Assembly (NCBI GenBank): GCA_963921935.1
Contig: OY998176.1
Coordinates: 178,122,445 to 178,186,444, forward strand
Direction of reading: 5' to 3'
Source of the DNA: Galeruca laticollis
Lineage: Eukaryota > Arthropoda > Insecta > Coleoptera > Chrysomelidae
Length of the DNA stretch: 64,000 nucleotides
In this document: piece by piece, positions 11,612 through 22,190 of the stretch
How the letters are laid out: every line of letters starts with the position of its first letter
Numbering within the stretch: the first letter of the stretch is position 1
Notes under the pieces: model-generated
Database searches by the model: none
What the model was told of the DNA's origin: nothing
The model's input: the letters and a program-made list of their open reading frames with translations, nothing else
Program-made: the position numbers and the translations under genes

Positions 11612-11889
11612 TGTAGCAGAACGATCCCTACTAGGCTATGCAACTGTATCTACAGTACCACCTTCATGTATAGGCCCCGCCCAACATCTGAGACTCCGCT
11701 ATAAATGGTAAGATGGCGCCACTTGAACCGCCTTACGCCACACCGATAGTGATGTGACCTCGTTCTATACATAGTAGCATGGTCAAGGGTAGAAGCGAAC
11801 ACGGATTACGTATTATTATATACTCCGAACAGTTCATTTTATTTTCACTTTGTAATATTTTGTTGTTGTTGAATAAAATTATTACTACA
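11612..11889 (+). mobile_element. Gypsy-2 5' LTR
   Basis: A 278-bp LTR starting TGTAGCAG and ending CTACA (TG...CA with a short inverted terminus). It is nearly the same as the solo LTR at 10298-10579. It contains a possible TATA-like run near 11812 and AATAAAAT near 11871, followed at once by a primer binding site. No matching 3' LTR is found before 16060, so the element is 3'-truncated. Confidence 0.88.
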
Positions 11890-11890
11890 C

Positions 11891-11909
11891 TGGCGTCCTG
11901 ACGTGGAGC
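11891..11909 (+). promoter_or_regulatory. Gypsy-2 primer binding site
   Basis: TGGCGTCCTGACGTGGAGC starts one base after the LTR end and resembles the TGGCGCCCAACGTGGAGC type of Gypsy site with a few changes. Confidence 0.65.
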
Positions 11910-12068
11910 ACGAATTAAGGATTCCTGGATGCAAGTGAGAGTTTCGTGAATACTTCGACATTTTTTTGTCTTGTAGAATCGGAACTGTCACATTTGACAG
12001 ATTAGTTTTTCGAACTGGAATTTCGTCAGTCCGGCTTTTCCCAGTTATAACGACAGGAATATTCGCTG

Positions 12069-12766
12069 TTGACTTTATCCATTCCGATTTCACCAAACAT
12101 TCCGCGTCGAAGTAAACGCATTGCTGCAAGCCAAACAACCATGGCGATGTCTCCGGAGCAATTCCAACAGCTTCTACAAGCCGTAGCCGGCATAAGGACA
12201 GAACCAGATAATCGGAAAAAAGGGAGTTCGAGCAAATGCACAGCCCGATTCGACGGAACACGTTGTCATAAGACAGTCGACAATTTCCTAAACACCATAG
12301 CAGTCTATAAGGATATGGAACAAATCACAGACCAAAACGCAATTAAAGGCCTGCCACTACTACTCACTGTCACTGCAGCTACTTGGTGGCAAGGCATAAA
12401 AGGAGAAGCAACAGACTGGAATAATGCTATTCGATTAATCCGTGCCGCTTCCTCTCCGGCAACTCCTGCATACCAAATTTACCTAGATATCTTCAAGTCC
12501 CCTCAAGGAATATCGACACCTGACGAATTTATTTGTCAAAACGAGCACTCCTTTCCAAACTTCCACAAGGAAGACATTCCGAAGAAACACAGATTGATCT
12601 AATCTACGGTCTTATGCACATTAGACTTTGGGGAAAAATCCCAAAAGGAGAAATCACTACGTTTACTGACTTGCTGACAAAAGCTAGACAAGTTGAGCAT
12701 CTAGAAATGGAACTCAAGGATACGTCTACTTTACGACGCAATGAATCAACCGACACGCACCGGTGA
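12069..12766 (+). pseudogene. Gypsy-2 gag
   Basis: Gag is open from 12069, or from the better-looking ATG at 12141 (MAMSPEQFQQLLQAV), and encodes a capsid-like region (CTARFDGTRC, ATWWQGIK, then a helical C-terminal part). The frame stops at 12600; the domain continues in another frame to 12766 (ITTFTDLLTKARQVEHLE). One frameshift around 12540-12600 breaks the gene. It would form the particle shell. The 'MSPEQFQQLLQ' start and the FDG block are typical of a common insect Ty3/Gypsy lineage. Confidence 0.8.
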
Positions 12767-13389
12767 AGAGAACCAAATTGAGATGCACGTTTTGTAATAT
12801 TAAAGATCACAGCATACAAAAATGTCGTAAACGGCAGAAGCAAGACCAACCTAAAACGACTGCGACACATACGGAGCCTACACAATCAACCGCTACCAAA
12901 ACCGACAAAGGTCACCTTCACTGCTACGGATGTGGCAGAGCTGGATACTTCCGCAGCAATTGCCCCAATTGCACTAATGTCGGCAAAGTTGTCGATGCCC
13001 AAGCTGTCCACTTCTATTCGATAAATACGCTTCTAAGATCTACACCTAAAGTCCCAACAGTTCCTGCAAGAATATGTGGTATCAAGGGCCAAGCACATAT
13101 AGATACTGCGGCTAAAACAAGCGTAGCTGGCGTCACCCTCTACAAACTTTTAAAAGACAAGAATTGTGCATTCACCAGAACCACAGCCCGAGTCACACTC
13201 GCTGATGGACTTCAAAAGCAAACAGAGTTACTGACAACATTTACTACTATAGAGTTAAGCGGTAGAACTCATATCAACTTTGTCGTGCTGCCTAACGCCG
13301 TGGACAACAGAACCTTATTAGGTATAGATTTCCTAGGAAAAGATGGCATCGTGTTAGACTTAGGACAACCGGCCTTTCGATCGTTGTGA
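12763..13389 (+). pseudogene. Gypsy-2 nucleocapsid and aspartic protease
   Basis: The frame begins with a zinc knuckle CTFCNIKDHSIQKC and a second knuckle HCYGCGRAGYFRSNCPNC, then the protease region. At the retropepsin position the sequence reads HIDTAAKTSVAG: the Asp-Thr pair is kept but the usual Gly after it is Ala. The later TLLGIDFLGKDGI block is present. The frame stops at 13387-13389 while homologous sequence continues in a shifted frame toward RT. The D-T-A in place of D-T/S-G suggests a weakened or dead protease. Confidence 0.8.
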
Positions 13390-13391
13390 GT

Positions 13392-15420
13392 TTCAACCAC
13401 AGTACCAAGGACTAATACAAAGACCACGGGATCGATCAGCAGAATCGAAGAAGCCGAAGAAATCTCTAAATATCGATAGCGAACCAGCTAAGCTACCAGA
13501 TCTTAGAATACAACTTAACATCACGGACGTTTATGAGAATGATGATGTTTCATCTCCATTTTTAGAGTTTTTCACATCACCCTTACGGAATAAGTTATGG
13601 GAAGCTCCAGACACCAGATTCCCAAATGTTAAAAAAAACCAAGCACACGAGTAATGCGTATGGACCGGAAGACATAGATGAAATTTTTCGTGACAGCCTA
13701 CCTCTCACTTACTCGCCACAAAAGAAAACAGGCACCAAGCGAAAAACCCTTGAGTTATTTCGTTTCGATGTCTCCCTGCAACCAAACGAAGCCGCAACGC
13801 TATGCCCAACTAATCGAAACCAGCTGAATGCAATACTGCAGGAATTTCCAAATTTATTTGAGGAACATGGCCCTTCTACCACGCGTGCGGAGCATCGAAT
13901 AGATACAGGCATTAGTGGACCAATTTCCAGTGCGCCTTATCGTCTTAATGTCACCAAGCAAACCATTTTACGCGACAAACTCGACGAGATGGTGGCTAAT
14001 GGAATAATCCAGCAAAGTGAAACAGCGTGAACTTCCCCCGTCGTCATGGTGCCAAAGAAAGATGGCGATGTTAGTGTCTGCGTCGATTATCGCCGATTAA
14101 ATTCGATTACGATACCAGATCGATACCCACTTCCTCGTATCGACGATTTGCTACACACAGCAAAGAGCAAACCTTATATGACTACCTTGGATCTCAAATC
14201 TAGTTACTGGCAAATAAGAATGCATGAGGAAGATAAGAAGAAATCCGGGTTTATCACACCTTTTGGAGTTTACTGCGCAAGCCATTCGGTCTAAGAAATG
14301 CTCCGTCAACATTTCAGAGATTAATGGATATGTTTAAAATTGGTCTCAGTCATATATCACTTCTAGTATATTTAGATGACTTGGTTATTCGTTCATCAAC
14401 GTTTGAAGACCACTTGAGGGACTTGAAACAAGTGTTTCGACATTTACACGATTTTCAACTCCGTATTAATAGAACTAAATGCCGATTTGCTTGTTCGACC
14501 ATTGGATTCTTAGGCCACGTACTGACACCAGATGGGATCACGATGGATCCCAACAAAATCCAAGCAATTGTGGATTTACCTGTCCCTACCCATGTAAAGG
14601 ATCTCCTAAGATTCATCCAAACTTGTTCATGGTATCGCCGATTTATTGCAAATTTTGCCAGCATTGCAAAACCCCTGACAAATTTGACTCGGAAGAATAC
14701 TCCGTGGAAATGGGGAACAACGGAGCAAGATGCGTATAACAAATTAAAGAACTGTCTGATAACTGCTCCAATCCTCAAACATGCAGATGAGAGTGAATCC
14801 TTCACTATTAAATCCGACGCTAGTAGCTATGCCATCGGTACAGTTTTAGTCCAGGGGGAGGGAGCAACCGAACACCCTATTGAGTATGCGAGTCGCTTAT
14901 TAACGAGTGCAGAGAGGAACTATACGACTACGGAGCGAGAAGCCTTAGCAATTGTTTGGGCTATCTCGAAATTTCGAGGATACATCGAAAATTCCGAAAC
15001 AATTGTCTTTACTGACCACCAGCCGTTGAAGTGGATATTAGGATTGAAAACACCTACGGGACGCCTTGCATGATGGGCACTACAACTTCAACCTTATAAT
15101 TTAAAGGTACTTTATTCTCCTGGTAGAACCAATATAGTAGCAGATTTCTTATCTCGACCACCATGTGCTAACCACTGCGATCCTCAACTATGTATCTGCC
15201 GATTGGAAGTTGAGTTGCCCCGCAATAGTGAAAAGCGGGTGCGAGCTAAACAGCTACTTGACAGCAATCTAAAACAAATAATAGACTCTCTTGAACTTTC
15301 GTCATCTGAGGAGACTCAGAAATGGTTTCAGCGAGGTTATTTTATGAAGAAAGAAGTACTCTACCGATACGTAGAAGAACAGGATGACGAAAATGCCTGA
15401 ATGGTGGTACCAGAGAACGA
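13392..15420 (+). pseudogene. Gypsy-2 RT and RNase H, truncated before integrase
   Basis: The RT fingers are at 13626-14030 and the palm starts at 14046 (MVPKKDGD ... CVDYRRLNSITIPDRYPLPRID). A frameshift near 14285 precedes the catalytic palm block YLDDLVIR (about 14371-14394), the connection (FLGHVLTPDGI) and RNase H (KSDASSYAIGTVL near 14812; FTDHQPLKWILG near 15010). In-frame stops: 14028-14030 (a Trp in the family), 15071-15073 (an Arg; CGA to TGA) and about 15398-15400. The tether toward the integrase zinc finger is present to about 15420, then homology ends at the MITE. No integrase of this family is found. Confidence 0.87.
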
Positions 15421-15439
15421 GAAAAAGAATATCCTTCAC

Positions 15440-15648
15440 TAAGTGTTTTTAAATGAAACTCATGGTCTCTAGTTAATTCGACAATATAATAAAAGTTATT
15501 GAAAATTCTAAAAAATTGACAATTATTTCGATAAATCAATATCATCGTCAGATTTATCGAAACAATTGTCAATTTTTTAGGATTTTCAATAACTTTTATT
15601 ATATTGTGGAATTAACTAGAGACCGTGAGTTTCATTTAAAAACACTAA
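15440..15648. mobile_element. foldback MITE, ~90-bp inverted arms
   Basis: Arms AGTGTTTTTAAATGAAACTC ... at the left and ... GAGTTTCATTTAAAAACACT at the right are inverted copies for about 90 bp, meeting at a short centre around CATCGTCAG (15550-15560). The arms contain ACAATTGTC-like and TTTTTAGAATTTTCAATAAC-like blocks. A half copy (one arm plus centre) is at 53189-53307. No coding capacity. It lies at the end of the Gypsy-2 homology; the target duplication is unclear. Confidence 0.85.
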
Positions 15649-16060
15649 CTTCAATAATCAAATAATTAATGCCCTTTTTAACGCTCGGTTTTTGAATTTA
15701 TAATTTACTTCTTATCTAAATTTTGGCAATAATCGTGGTGAGGGGAATCGATTCAATTACAGCAAGAAGTATTTCTATTTGTACGGACGACTCCGGTTTT
15801 AAATAAAATAGTTTATATACCGGGCGTCCTCGATAATTTAAATTTTGAAAAGTGGAATTTAATACATTTTATATATTTCCTTGAATGATAAATCACAATT
15901 TCGAGTCACTAACGGAATAAATACTTAAATTAATATTAGTGGCTTGAAACGGTACCAGAAAACAGAGTTGGAAAGTAAGTAACGAGTTATATTCACTTAT
16001 TAAACTTAAAATACCATCGGAACAAAATCATATAATCCTTCAAAAAAATAACTCGTTACA
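15649..16060. other. right arm of the nested insertion, unclassified
   Basis: AT-rich. It contains an inverted pair TAACGAGTTAT (about 15981) and ATAACTCGTTACA (16048-16060), and ACCGGGCGTCCTCG near 15820, which on the minus strand looks like a degenerate primer-binding motif. No open frame. Confidence 0.35.
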
Positions 16061-16895
16061 GCCTCTACCACGTTCGAAATCAGGAAACTGTTATATATTA
16101 GTAGTCAATGATTCTTTCACAAAGTTCACTGTTATGTTTCCATGTAGGTCAGCTACAGCTAAGTCTCTTGTAAAACATGTCGAAGAAGGAATTTTTCTTA
16201 TGTTCTGTGCACCTCAGCATCTTGTGTGTGATAACGGAGTTCAAATGAAATCTAAGGAGTTTCAAAACCTTTGTAAACGCTATAAGACAAAAATATTTTA
16301 TACTGCATCCTACTATCGCCGAGCTGATCCAACTGAGCGCTCAAACAGAGTCGTGAAAAATATGATTCGTTCTTACGTTCAAAACGATAAGCACCGTACT
16401 TGGGACGAAAATTTAGCTTCTATCGGATGTGCCATGCGTACATCTCGTCACGAAACAGCTGGTTACACTCCTTATTTTCTCAACTTCGGTAGGGAGCATA
16501 AGCTTGGAAAAGAGTTCTCAGATGAAATACCCACTACAGATGTAGAACCTGAAGATCTTGTTAAGCGGAGGCAAGCCAACCTTCAATCACTCTATCAAAC
16601 TGTTTAGTCATGAATTCAAGGAGCTCGAGCTGAAAATTCACACCGTTATAATTTGCGCAGGCGTCCAGTGCAGTATGTTGAAATACAGATAGTTTGGCGT
16701 AGGAACAAAAGTCACTCCGATGCCAATTATTATAGTGCCAAATTGGCACCACCGTTTGTAGGTCCTTTCGTCATCAAAAAAAAACTGGTACCTGTACTTA
16801 CGAACTAGAGGATGATTTGGGTCAAAGTAGGGGTATTTGGCATGTGCGAAACCTCAAATTGTATAATCCATTTCACAGCAAGGCTGACAGTGAAT
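16061..16895 (+). pseudogene. Gypsy-1 integrase core and C-terminus
   Basis: This continues the integrase broken at 8580: PLPRSKSGNCYILVVNDSFTKF, then LVCDNGVQMKS (second catalytic Asp region), then the WDENLASIGCAMRTSRHETAGYTPYFLNFGRE block. A stop at 16605-16607 is followed by the C-terminal domain (RYNLRRRPVQY, then the PPFVGPFVI and GIWHVRNLKLY blocks), ending about 16895. The D,D-35-E pattern is degraded: the expected Glu after DNG appears as Arg-Ala-Asp-Pro-Thr-Glu in shifted context. It would insert element cDNA. Confidence 0.87.
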
Positions 16896-17302
16896 AATTT
16901 TAGTTTGACACTGATTAGACAACGATTTTTTTTACTGATAATCTCTAATTTATATTAATCTTGATATTTGAGTTATTTTAGTAAATTTATTTTTATTTCA
17001 TTAGTTATCTTCGTTTACTCTACTTTATGTTGGTTATTCTTTTTTTTGTTAACTAAATTGGTTCTGTACTCTATCTATAATTTTTCACCTTACGTGTCTA
17101 TTTTCTTTTATTTAATTGTTTCTGGATTTTTTCTCAATAATTAATTAATATAATTTTATTCCCAAGAATTTCATTCCCATTTTGCTTCAAACCTTTCCTA
17201 CTATTACCTTTTTTTGTTTTGAATTTATTTTGGCTATATTCATGGATTATCGCAGTGAAACTTCTTCTGGAAGTTTCCCTCCTTCCTAAGGAAAGGGGGA
17301 GT
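16896..17302 (+). other. Gypsy-1 3' untranslated region and polypurine tract
   Basis: T-rich 3' region without gene. Purine run AAGGAAAGGGGGAG (17288-17301) immediately before the 3' LTR is the plus-strand priming polypurine tract. Confidence 0.75.
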
Positions 17303-19166
17303 TGTCACGGTTTGATTTTGACATTCAACATTCTCGAGTGGCCCTGTATTCATAAATTATAATTCTTATTATTTTAGTATAATCTCGATATATTCAAGTG
17401 AAATATCTGGTTAATTCACCCACAACTGACTGTTATTATGCCCAGTTCACGTTCTACTTCTGCAACTCTTTCAACTAAATCGTGATTTAACCTTTAGAAT
17501 TCAAATATCTATATAATGGAAAAGAAACTAATTCCGGAAATTGTGCTCAAAACTATTTGCTGCAGCTATAGAACTGGAGGTCAGTTTAAAATGTGGCTGC
17601 CGAAAACATGGTTTAAAATGCACAAATTTATGCTCAAATTGTCATGGTTCTGAAAGATGCTCCAATATGGAAGAAAACACCTACGAGGAAGTTAATGATT
17701 CAGATGAAGTTGTGGGTGGAGGACCAAAGCAGACTGGGAATAATATTGGGGACAAAGAAGGTGATGGTCTTGAAGATTTCGAATATCTACTAGATTCGTG
17801 ATTAAAATTCAAGATAAGGTATTGTCACGGTTTGAATTTACTATTAAACATTCTCGAGTATCCCTGTATTCATAAATTATAATTCTTATTATTTTAGTAT
17901 AATCTCGATATATTCAAGTGAAATATCTGGTTAATTCACCCACAACTGACTGTTATTATGCCCAGTTCACGTTCTACTTCTGCAACTCTTTCAACTAAAT
18001 CGTGATTTAACCTTTAGAATTCAAATATCTATATAATGTTTCGTTTTATGTTAGTTGCATACAGGCTAATATCATTGTGTTTTGCTAAAATGAACATTTT
18101 TTTACGAATCAATTCGGTAAAATGTAGGGTTTTAAAATAAAGGAAATTTTGAAACAATGCGTTTATACAGGCCCTCACTGTCGTTTCTACACTTTCGTTA
18201 TTTATCAAGCGGATTAGATTTTGCCATCTAATATCTTTTTATTTGATTTATTTTTAACGGGGTCTGTGAGAACAAAATTTGAAGAGAATTTAGATTTCTC
18301 TTCACTTCGAGAGTTGTGTTCGGCAGGTTGGAGATTTAATACCCCGTATTCTGTCACTTTTTTGTGGATTTTGGGGCTTTTTCTCCGGAGAAATCTTCAT
18401 GGATGTTTAGTTCTGAACTGGTTCTTTGGTTGAATACGTGGAGATTTATCTGAAATTCAGGATTTTGAGACCACCGACTACACATTTATTTGAAACGCCT
18501 ATAAACCATCCCAGGGGTTTTAAGCAGGAACTACAAGGTTTTTGAGCAAGGGATTATTAAAAGTAGCTTCTGATTGATAAACAGCTACATCAATACGTTT
18601 CACCAGCTCCCAGCTGTTGATACTACCCGGCTACGACCGGAATATTGGTGAAAATTTTCTTGCTTTGTGTGTTACCTTTATTATTTTGTTTATATATTTA
18701 GACATTGCGCTTCTAACATATCTGTATATCCGTACACATTATTTTTTTTGTTAAATATATCAAACTGTAGTTCAACTCCGTTGTTTTATTTGTTCATCAC
18801 CAGGCCTCTGCTTTTAGATGTTTAGAACTTATTATTATTAATCTCTTTATTTTCTTTCAATATTTTACTTGAATATTCATATTTTTTTATATACTACGTT
18901 AACTGATAGGTACTTCCAGGACAACAAAGAGAGCATCTGTTTCGGCTCAGCGAAAATAAAACAGTGGCGCCCTTTTAACTAACCCACCCCTACTCTCCGG
19001 CATTTGAGATAGCTCGGCATAATTCCACGCTCACTTCGCTACGATCTATCAGCTTAACTGTTATTTTCCATTTTTCATATTTCTTCCACATCCATTAATA
19101 TTTTCTTTAACTTCATAATTTTTTTTCTCTTTTCCCGTTAATTAGGCACAAAGAAAGCGCGTGGCA
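17303..19166 (+). mobile_element. Gypsy-1 3' LTR carrying a captured flank
   Basis: It begins TGTCACGG after the polypurine tract and ends GTGGCA before GTAT. About 217 bp in (17519), the LTR is interrupted by a copy of the DNA that flanks the 5' LTR (about 2768-3070, including its GTAT). A complete LTR then restarts at 17823. The order is therefore partial LTR, flank copy, full LTR. The three LTR starts differ from one another by several substitutions, so the rearrangement is not recent. Confidence 0.85.
17520..17802 (+). pseudogene. duplicate C-terminal fragment of the CXC gene inside the LTR
   Basis: Encodes the same Cys-rich tail as 2789-3049 (CGCRKHGLKCTNLC, CSNMEENTYEEV, then the acidic end with stop at 17799-17801), with about a dozen substitutions in 300 bp. 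It lacks the N-terminal and SGCD..S parts. Its 3' flank ends AAGGTAT directly before TGTCACGG, exactly as at 3064-3078, so it was copied from a gene-LTR junction rather than from a free gene. Confidence 0.85.
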
Positions 19167-19314
19167 GTATTTATAAATAACAAGATTAATGTATTTGAAA
19201 ATATAATAATGAAGAACCTAATAAGTGTAGAGTTTTTACATTCAGTAGTACGATTTACTTGTATATTTATATATTATGAGATTGTCTATGACATAAGTGT
19301 AATAAGAATTTGAT
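19167..19314. other. continuation of the CXC-gene element after Gypsy-1
   Basis: Follows the GTAT duplication; AT-rich 3' flank of the CXC-type gene leading into the right inverted repeat. No open frame. Confidence 0.55.
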
Positions 19315-20005
19315 AAATAAACTTTTCTACTAAAAAAATTGCAGCAGTCACATTTTTTAGATGAAATTGTACATAATAATTAAAAAAAATTCGAATTCGA
19401 GTTATTTTCGTTTCTTTACATTTCCAGAGAACATTTACCATAGTAATGTATCTTTTTTCACACCTTCAGAAAATAGAGATTTCCGCAAGCAAAAAGTCCA
19501 CCGACATTTTTAGAGATGCTGATATTTTGACGCGAGAATTTTTGATTCAAAATTAGGGTGCTTTATCTATATTAAGTAAAAAAAAGGTGAAAAATAAATA
19601 TTTCAAATCAAATAAATTACAGTATGTTTAGGACTCCAAAAGGTAAGTTCTCGCCAAATTTCGTGAAAAAAAATTTTCTTGTAAAAGATCAAAATAAAAA
19701 GCCAAACACTTGGTTATTTGAATTTTTCACATAAATTGTGAGGTTATGAGAAAAAAGTGTGGATACTGAAGTTGTAGACCTTTCTTTCACCCACAACTTT
19801 GCTGCTAAAGTTTTTTCGATAGGACTTGTAGTTTTGCCAGAAATCGAGATAAACTGTTTCTTACCCTTAAAAAATCAACCCCTTCACACTTCCCGACCTC
19901 AGATTGCCCGTAAATTATTTTTTCCTATAATTTTTGTTATATCCTCTTCCTTTCCAATGAATTTCATCCTACTGTTATTTTTTTTAGTTCCAAAAACTAT
20001 CGACC
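19315..20005 (-). repeat. right terminal inverted repeat of the CXC-gene element
   Basis: Reverse complement of the left arm (1420-1935) over about 19315-19805, with an extra outer part to about 20005 lacking on the left. Open frame 19759-20022 lies inside this repeat and has no recognisable domain; I do not treat it as a gene. Gypsy integrase sequence starts right after it. Confidence 0.75.
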
Positions 20006-20019
20006 CTGGTCCAGCATTC

Positions 20020-20170
20020 TGACATCGTCTGGTTCCATGATTTGCCTTTCGTACTACTCGGTTTCCATTCTGCTTTCAAAGAAGCTATCAAGGCTACTTC
20101 AGCCTATATAGAACACACGGAGCTAAATAACCTCAGTATTTGATGCCGATGGCACAAACATTTTTTCTTT
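20020..20170 (+). pseudogene. Gypsy integrase, right half (host of the nest)
   Basis: Reads IVWFHDLPFVLLGFHSAFKE (about 20026-20085), followed by AIKATSAYIEHTELN. This matches the Gypsy integrase block 'W.EHLPLVLLGIRSS.KED...S.AELVYG', which directly follows the VERLHRHFKA block that ends at about 1425. It is therefore the continuation of the left-edge integrase. One missense-rich stretch and a stop follow. Confidence 0.75.
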
Positions 20171-21002
20171 ATTTACATGTTGAGTTGTACCTGACCATAC
20201 CATATTGACATATGGGTAGATTCATATTCAAAAAATAAAAAGTATTTGTCTCACCATAAATCATGGTTTTTTAATGATCATTATTTTCAAGTTATTTAAT
20301 TCTAATAAAGTGTAATCCCAATCGTGCCGCTCAACCAAATATCTGATGTAGTGATTTATTGAACGGCAAGCGATGACAATTTATACAACCTCCTAAACCA
20401 GAGATATATAGTCTCTAAGAATTTGTTGAGTAAATGGATCTTTCCCTGTCACTCCTAAATTCTGGACCGATACTAGTTTGGTATTTGTTTTTTGGAGACT
20501 GTGCCAAATTGCGGATTGAAGTATTTCAACCATGAAAAGTCGTTCTCATTATTAGTCCAGTTCACATATTCATTTAGTCGTATTTTAACATGGATAACAA
20601 CATAAATTATATTTTTTTATGGTTGATAAGATTCTTCTGTTACCAACGCGACGATTACATAACACAGACAATATGCTGCCTTTTTAACATCACACAGTTA
20701 AATACATTCTCATTTAGAATTGAAATAATAACTGTTATAGGATATGGACCTCCTTCCGAGCTAATAAATTCCAAATTGATATATCATAACGGTCCTAAAA
20801 TCTGTAGTGGGAAAATGTACCGAGAATTGTTGTTTTAAAAAGCCCGCTTGATGGGATTGTCAACAATCTTTTTGTCACAAAGTTTGCTGAAATTATCTCG
20901 AAACAGACAGCATATTTAAACATGATAAAAGATCAGAAGGGTATAAAATAAACGGTTTTGAAGATTAAAGCTAACTTTTCCGCATCTATGAGATGCCCCA
21001 AT
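20171..21002. other. no recognisable gene
   Basis: AT-rich decayed DNA. The open frame 20590-20838 has no recognisable domain and composition typical of chance. Confidence 0.4.
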
Positions 21003-21775
21003 TAACATTCTATCATAAAATTGTCACTTGTATACACTTTGAGGGATGTATCGTGTTAACAAAGCGAAATTTCTCCAAAAGTAACCAAAAATGCAGTATA
21101 TCTGGATTTATAGGACCCGCTGTACTCGTTATAGTCAGCGGAAAATCAATAGGGTACATCTGTGAGACACCTTGAATGAGACACCTTGGAAAATATCGAA
21201 TTATAAAATTGGCCACTTCTATACACTCCGGAGGCTGTATCCTATTAAACCTGAAATTTCTCCAAAAATGACGAAACTATGGCACTTCAGGTACCTTAGC
21301 ACCCGTTTTACTAGCTCTGGTGAGCCAAAAATCAATAAGGTTCATCTATGAAACGCCCTGAACAATACTCAATCATAAAATTTGTCACTTGTATACACGC
21401 TGGAGGCTGTATCGTGCTAACACACTGAAAATTCTCCAAAAATGACTAAAATTTGGTACCTCAAGTACCATAGCACTCGTTGTACTGGCTGTGGTGAGCT
21501 CACAATCAATAGGGATAATCTGTGAGATGTTCTGAATAATATTCAATCATAAAATTGGTGACTTTTTGCACTCCGGAGGCTGTATCGTGCTAACAAACTG
21601 AAATTTCTCAAAAATGACGAAAGTGTCGTACTTAAAGTACCATAGCATCCGCTGTACTGGCTATTGTGAGCTGAAAATCGATAGGGTTCATCTGTGAGAT
21701 GTTCTGAACAATATTCAATCATAAAATTGGTGATTTGTTGCACTGTATCCTGCTAACAAGACATGTATCGTAAAG
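21003..21775 (+). repeat. ~175-bp tandem repeat, about four and a half units
   Basis: The block ATAAAATTGG recurs at 21014, 21203, 21374, 21549 and 21721 (spacing 189, 171, 175, 172). Each unit carries CTCCGGAGGCTGTATC and TGAAATTTCTCCAAAAATGA or variants. Units differ by 10-20 percent. A satellite-like array with no coding role. Confidence 0.88.
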
Positions 21776-21900
21776 TGGATGACGACAACGACGACGACAT
21801 ACACACAGGATTTTTTTTCTAAAAACCATTTTCTCGTTTTGTTTTTGATAAAAAACGTAAAAATAACTCAAAAAATTATTTTCAAAAGTTCAACTTTTTT

Positions 21901-22144
21901 GTGGGTAAACCAATACTTTTCTCGCATATAGATAGGTTATGCAAGATATGGTTTTTCAATGATATTCAGTCCACCTATGGGATATATGCAGTTGGGTTGT
22001 TGAAGAGATGGTCTAAAACTAACATAAAATTGGCAAAAGAACGTAATATAGGGATTTTCCTGTTAAAATGTAGAAAAGCAGGCGTTTTACCTGGTCATAT
22101 CATACACTCGACCATTCCTATTGAAAATTTAATTTACAGACAAG

Positions 22145-22190
<46 letters not shown>

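Larger units (their letters stand above)
8583..16060. mobile_element. nested insertion in Gypsy-1 integrase (satellite, solo LTR, Gypsy-2, MITE)
   Basis: The integrase is interrupted between GCTT (8579-8582) and GCCT (16061-16064). Removing 8583-16060 and one GCCT restores the expected DYIG-PLPR reading, so GCYT looks like a 4-bp target duplication with one later mutation. The insert starts TGTGACG and ends CGTTACA, with LTR-like TG...CA termini. However, I could not align the two end regions to each other as LTRs. It may be a composite of more than one event. Confidence 0.65.

Noticed and set aside
19759..20022. 87-codon open frame
   Set aside because: It falls inside the right inverted repeat; hydrophobic composition matches AT-rich chance reading.
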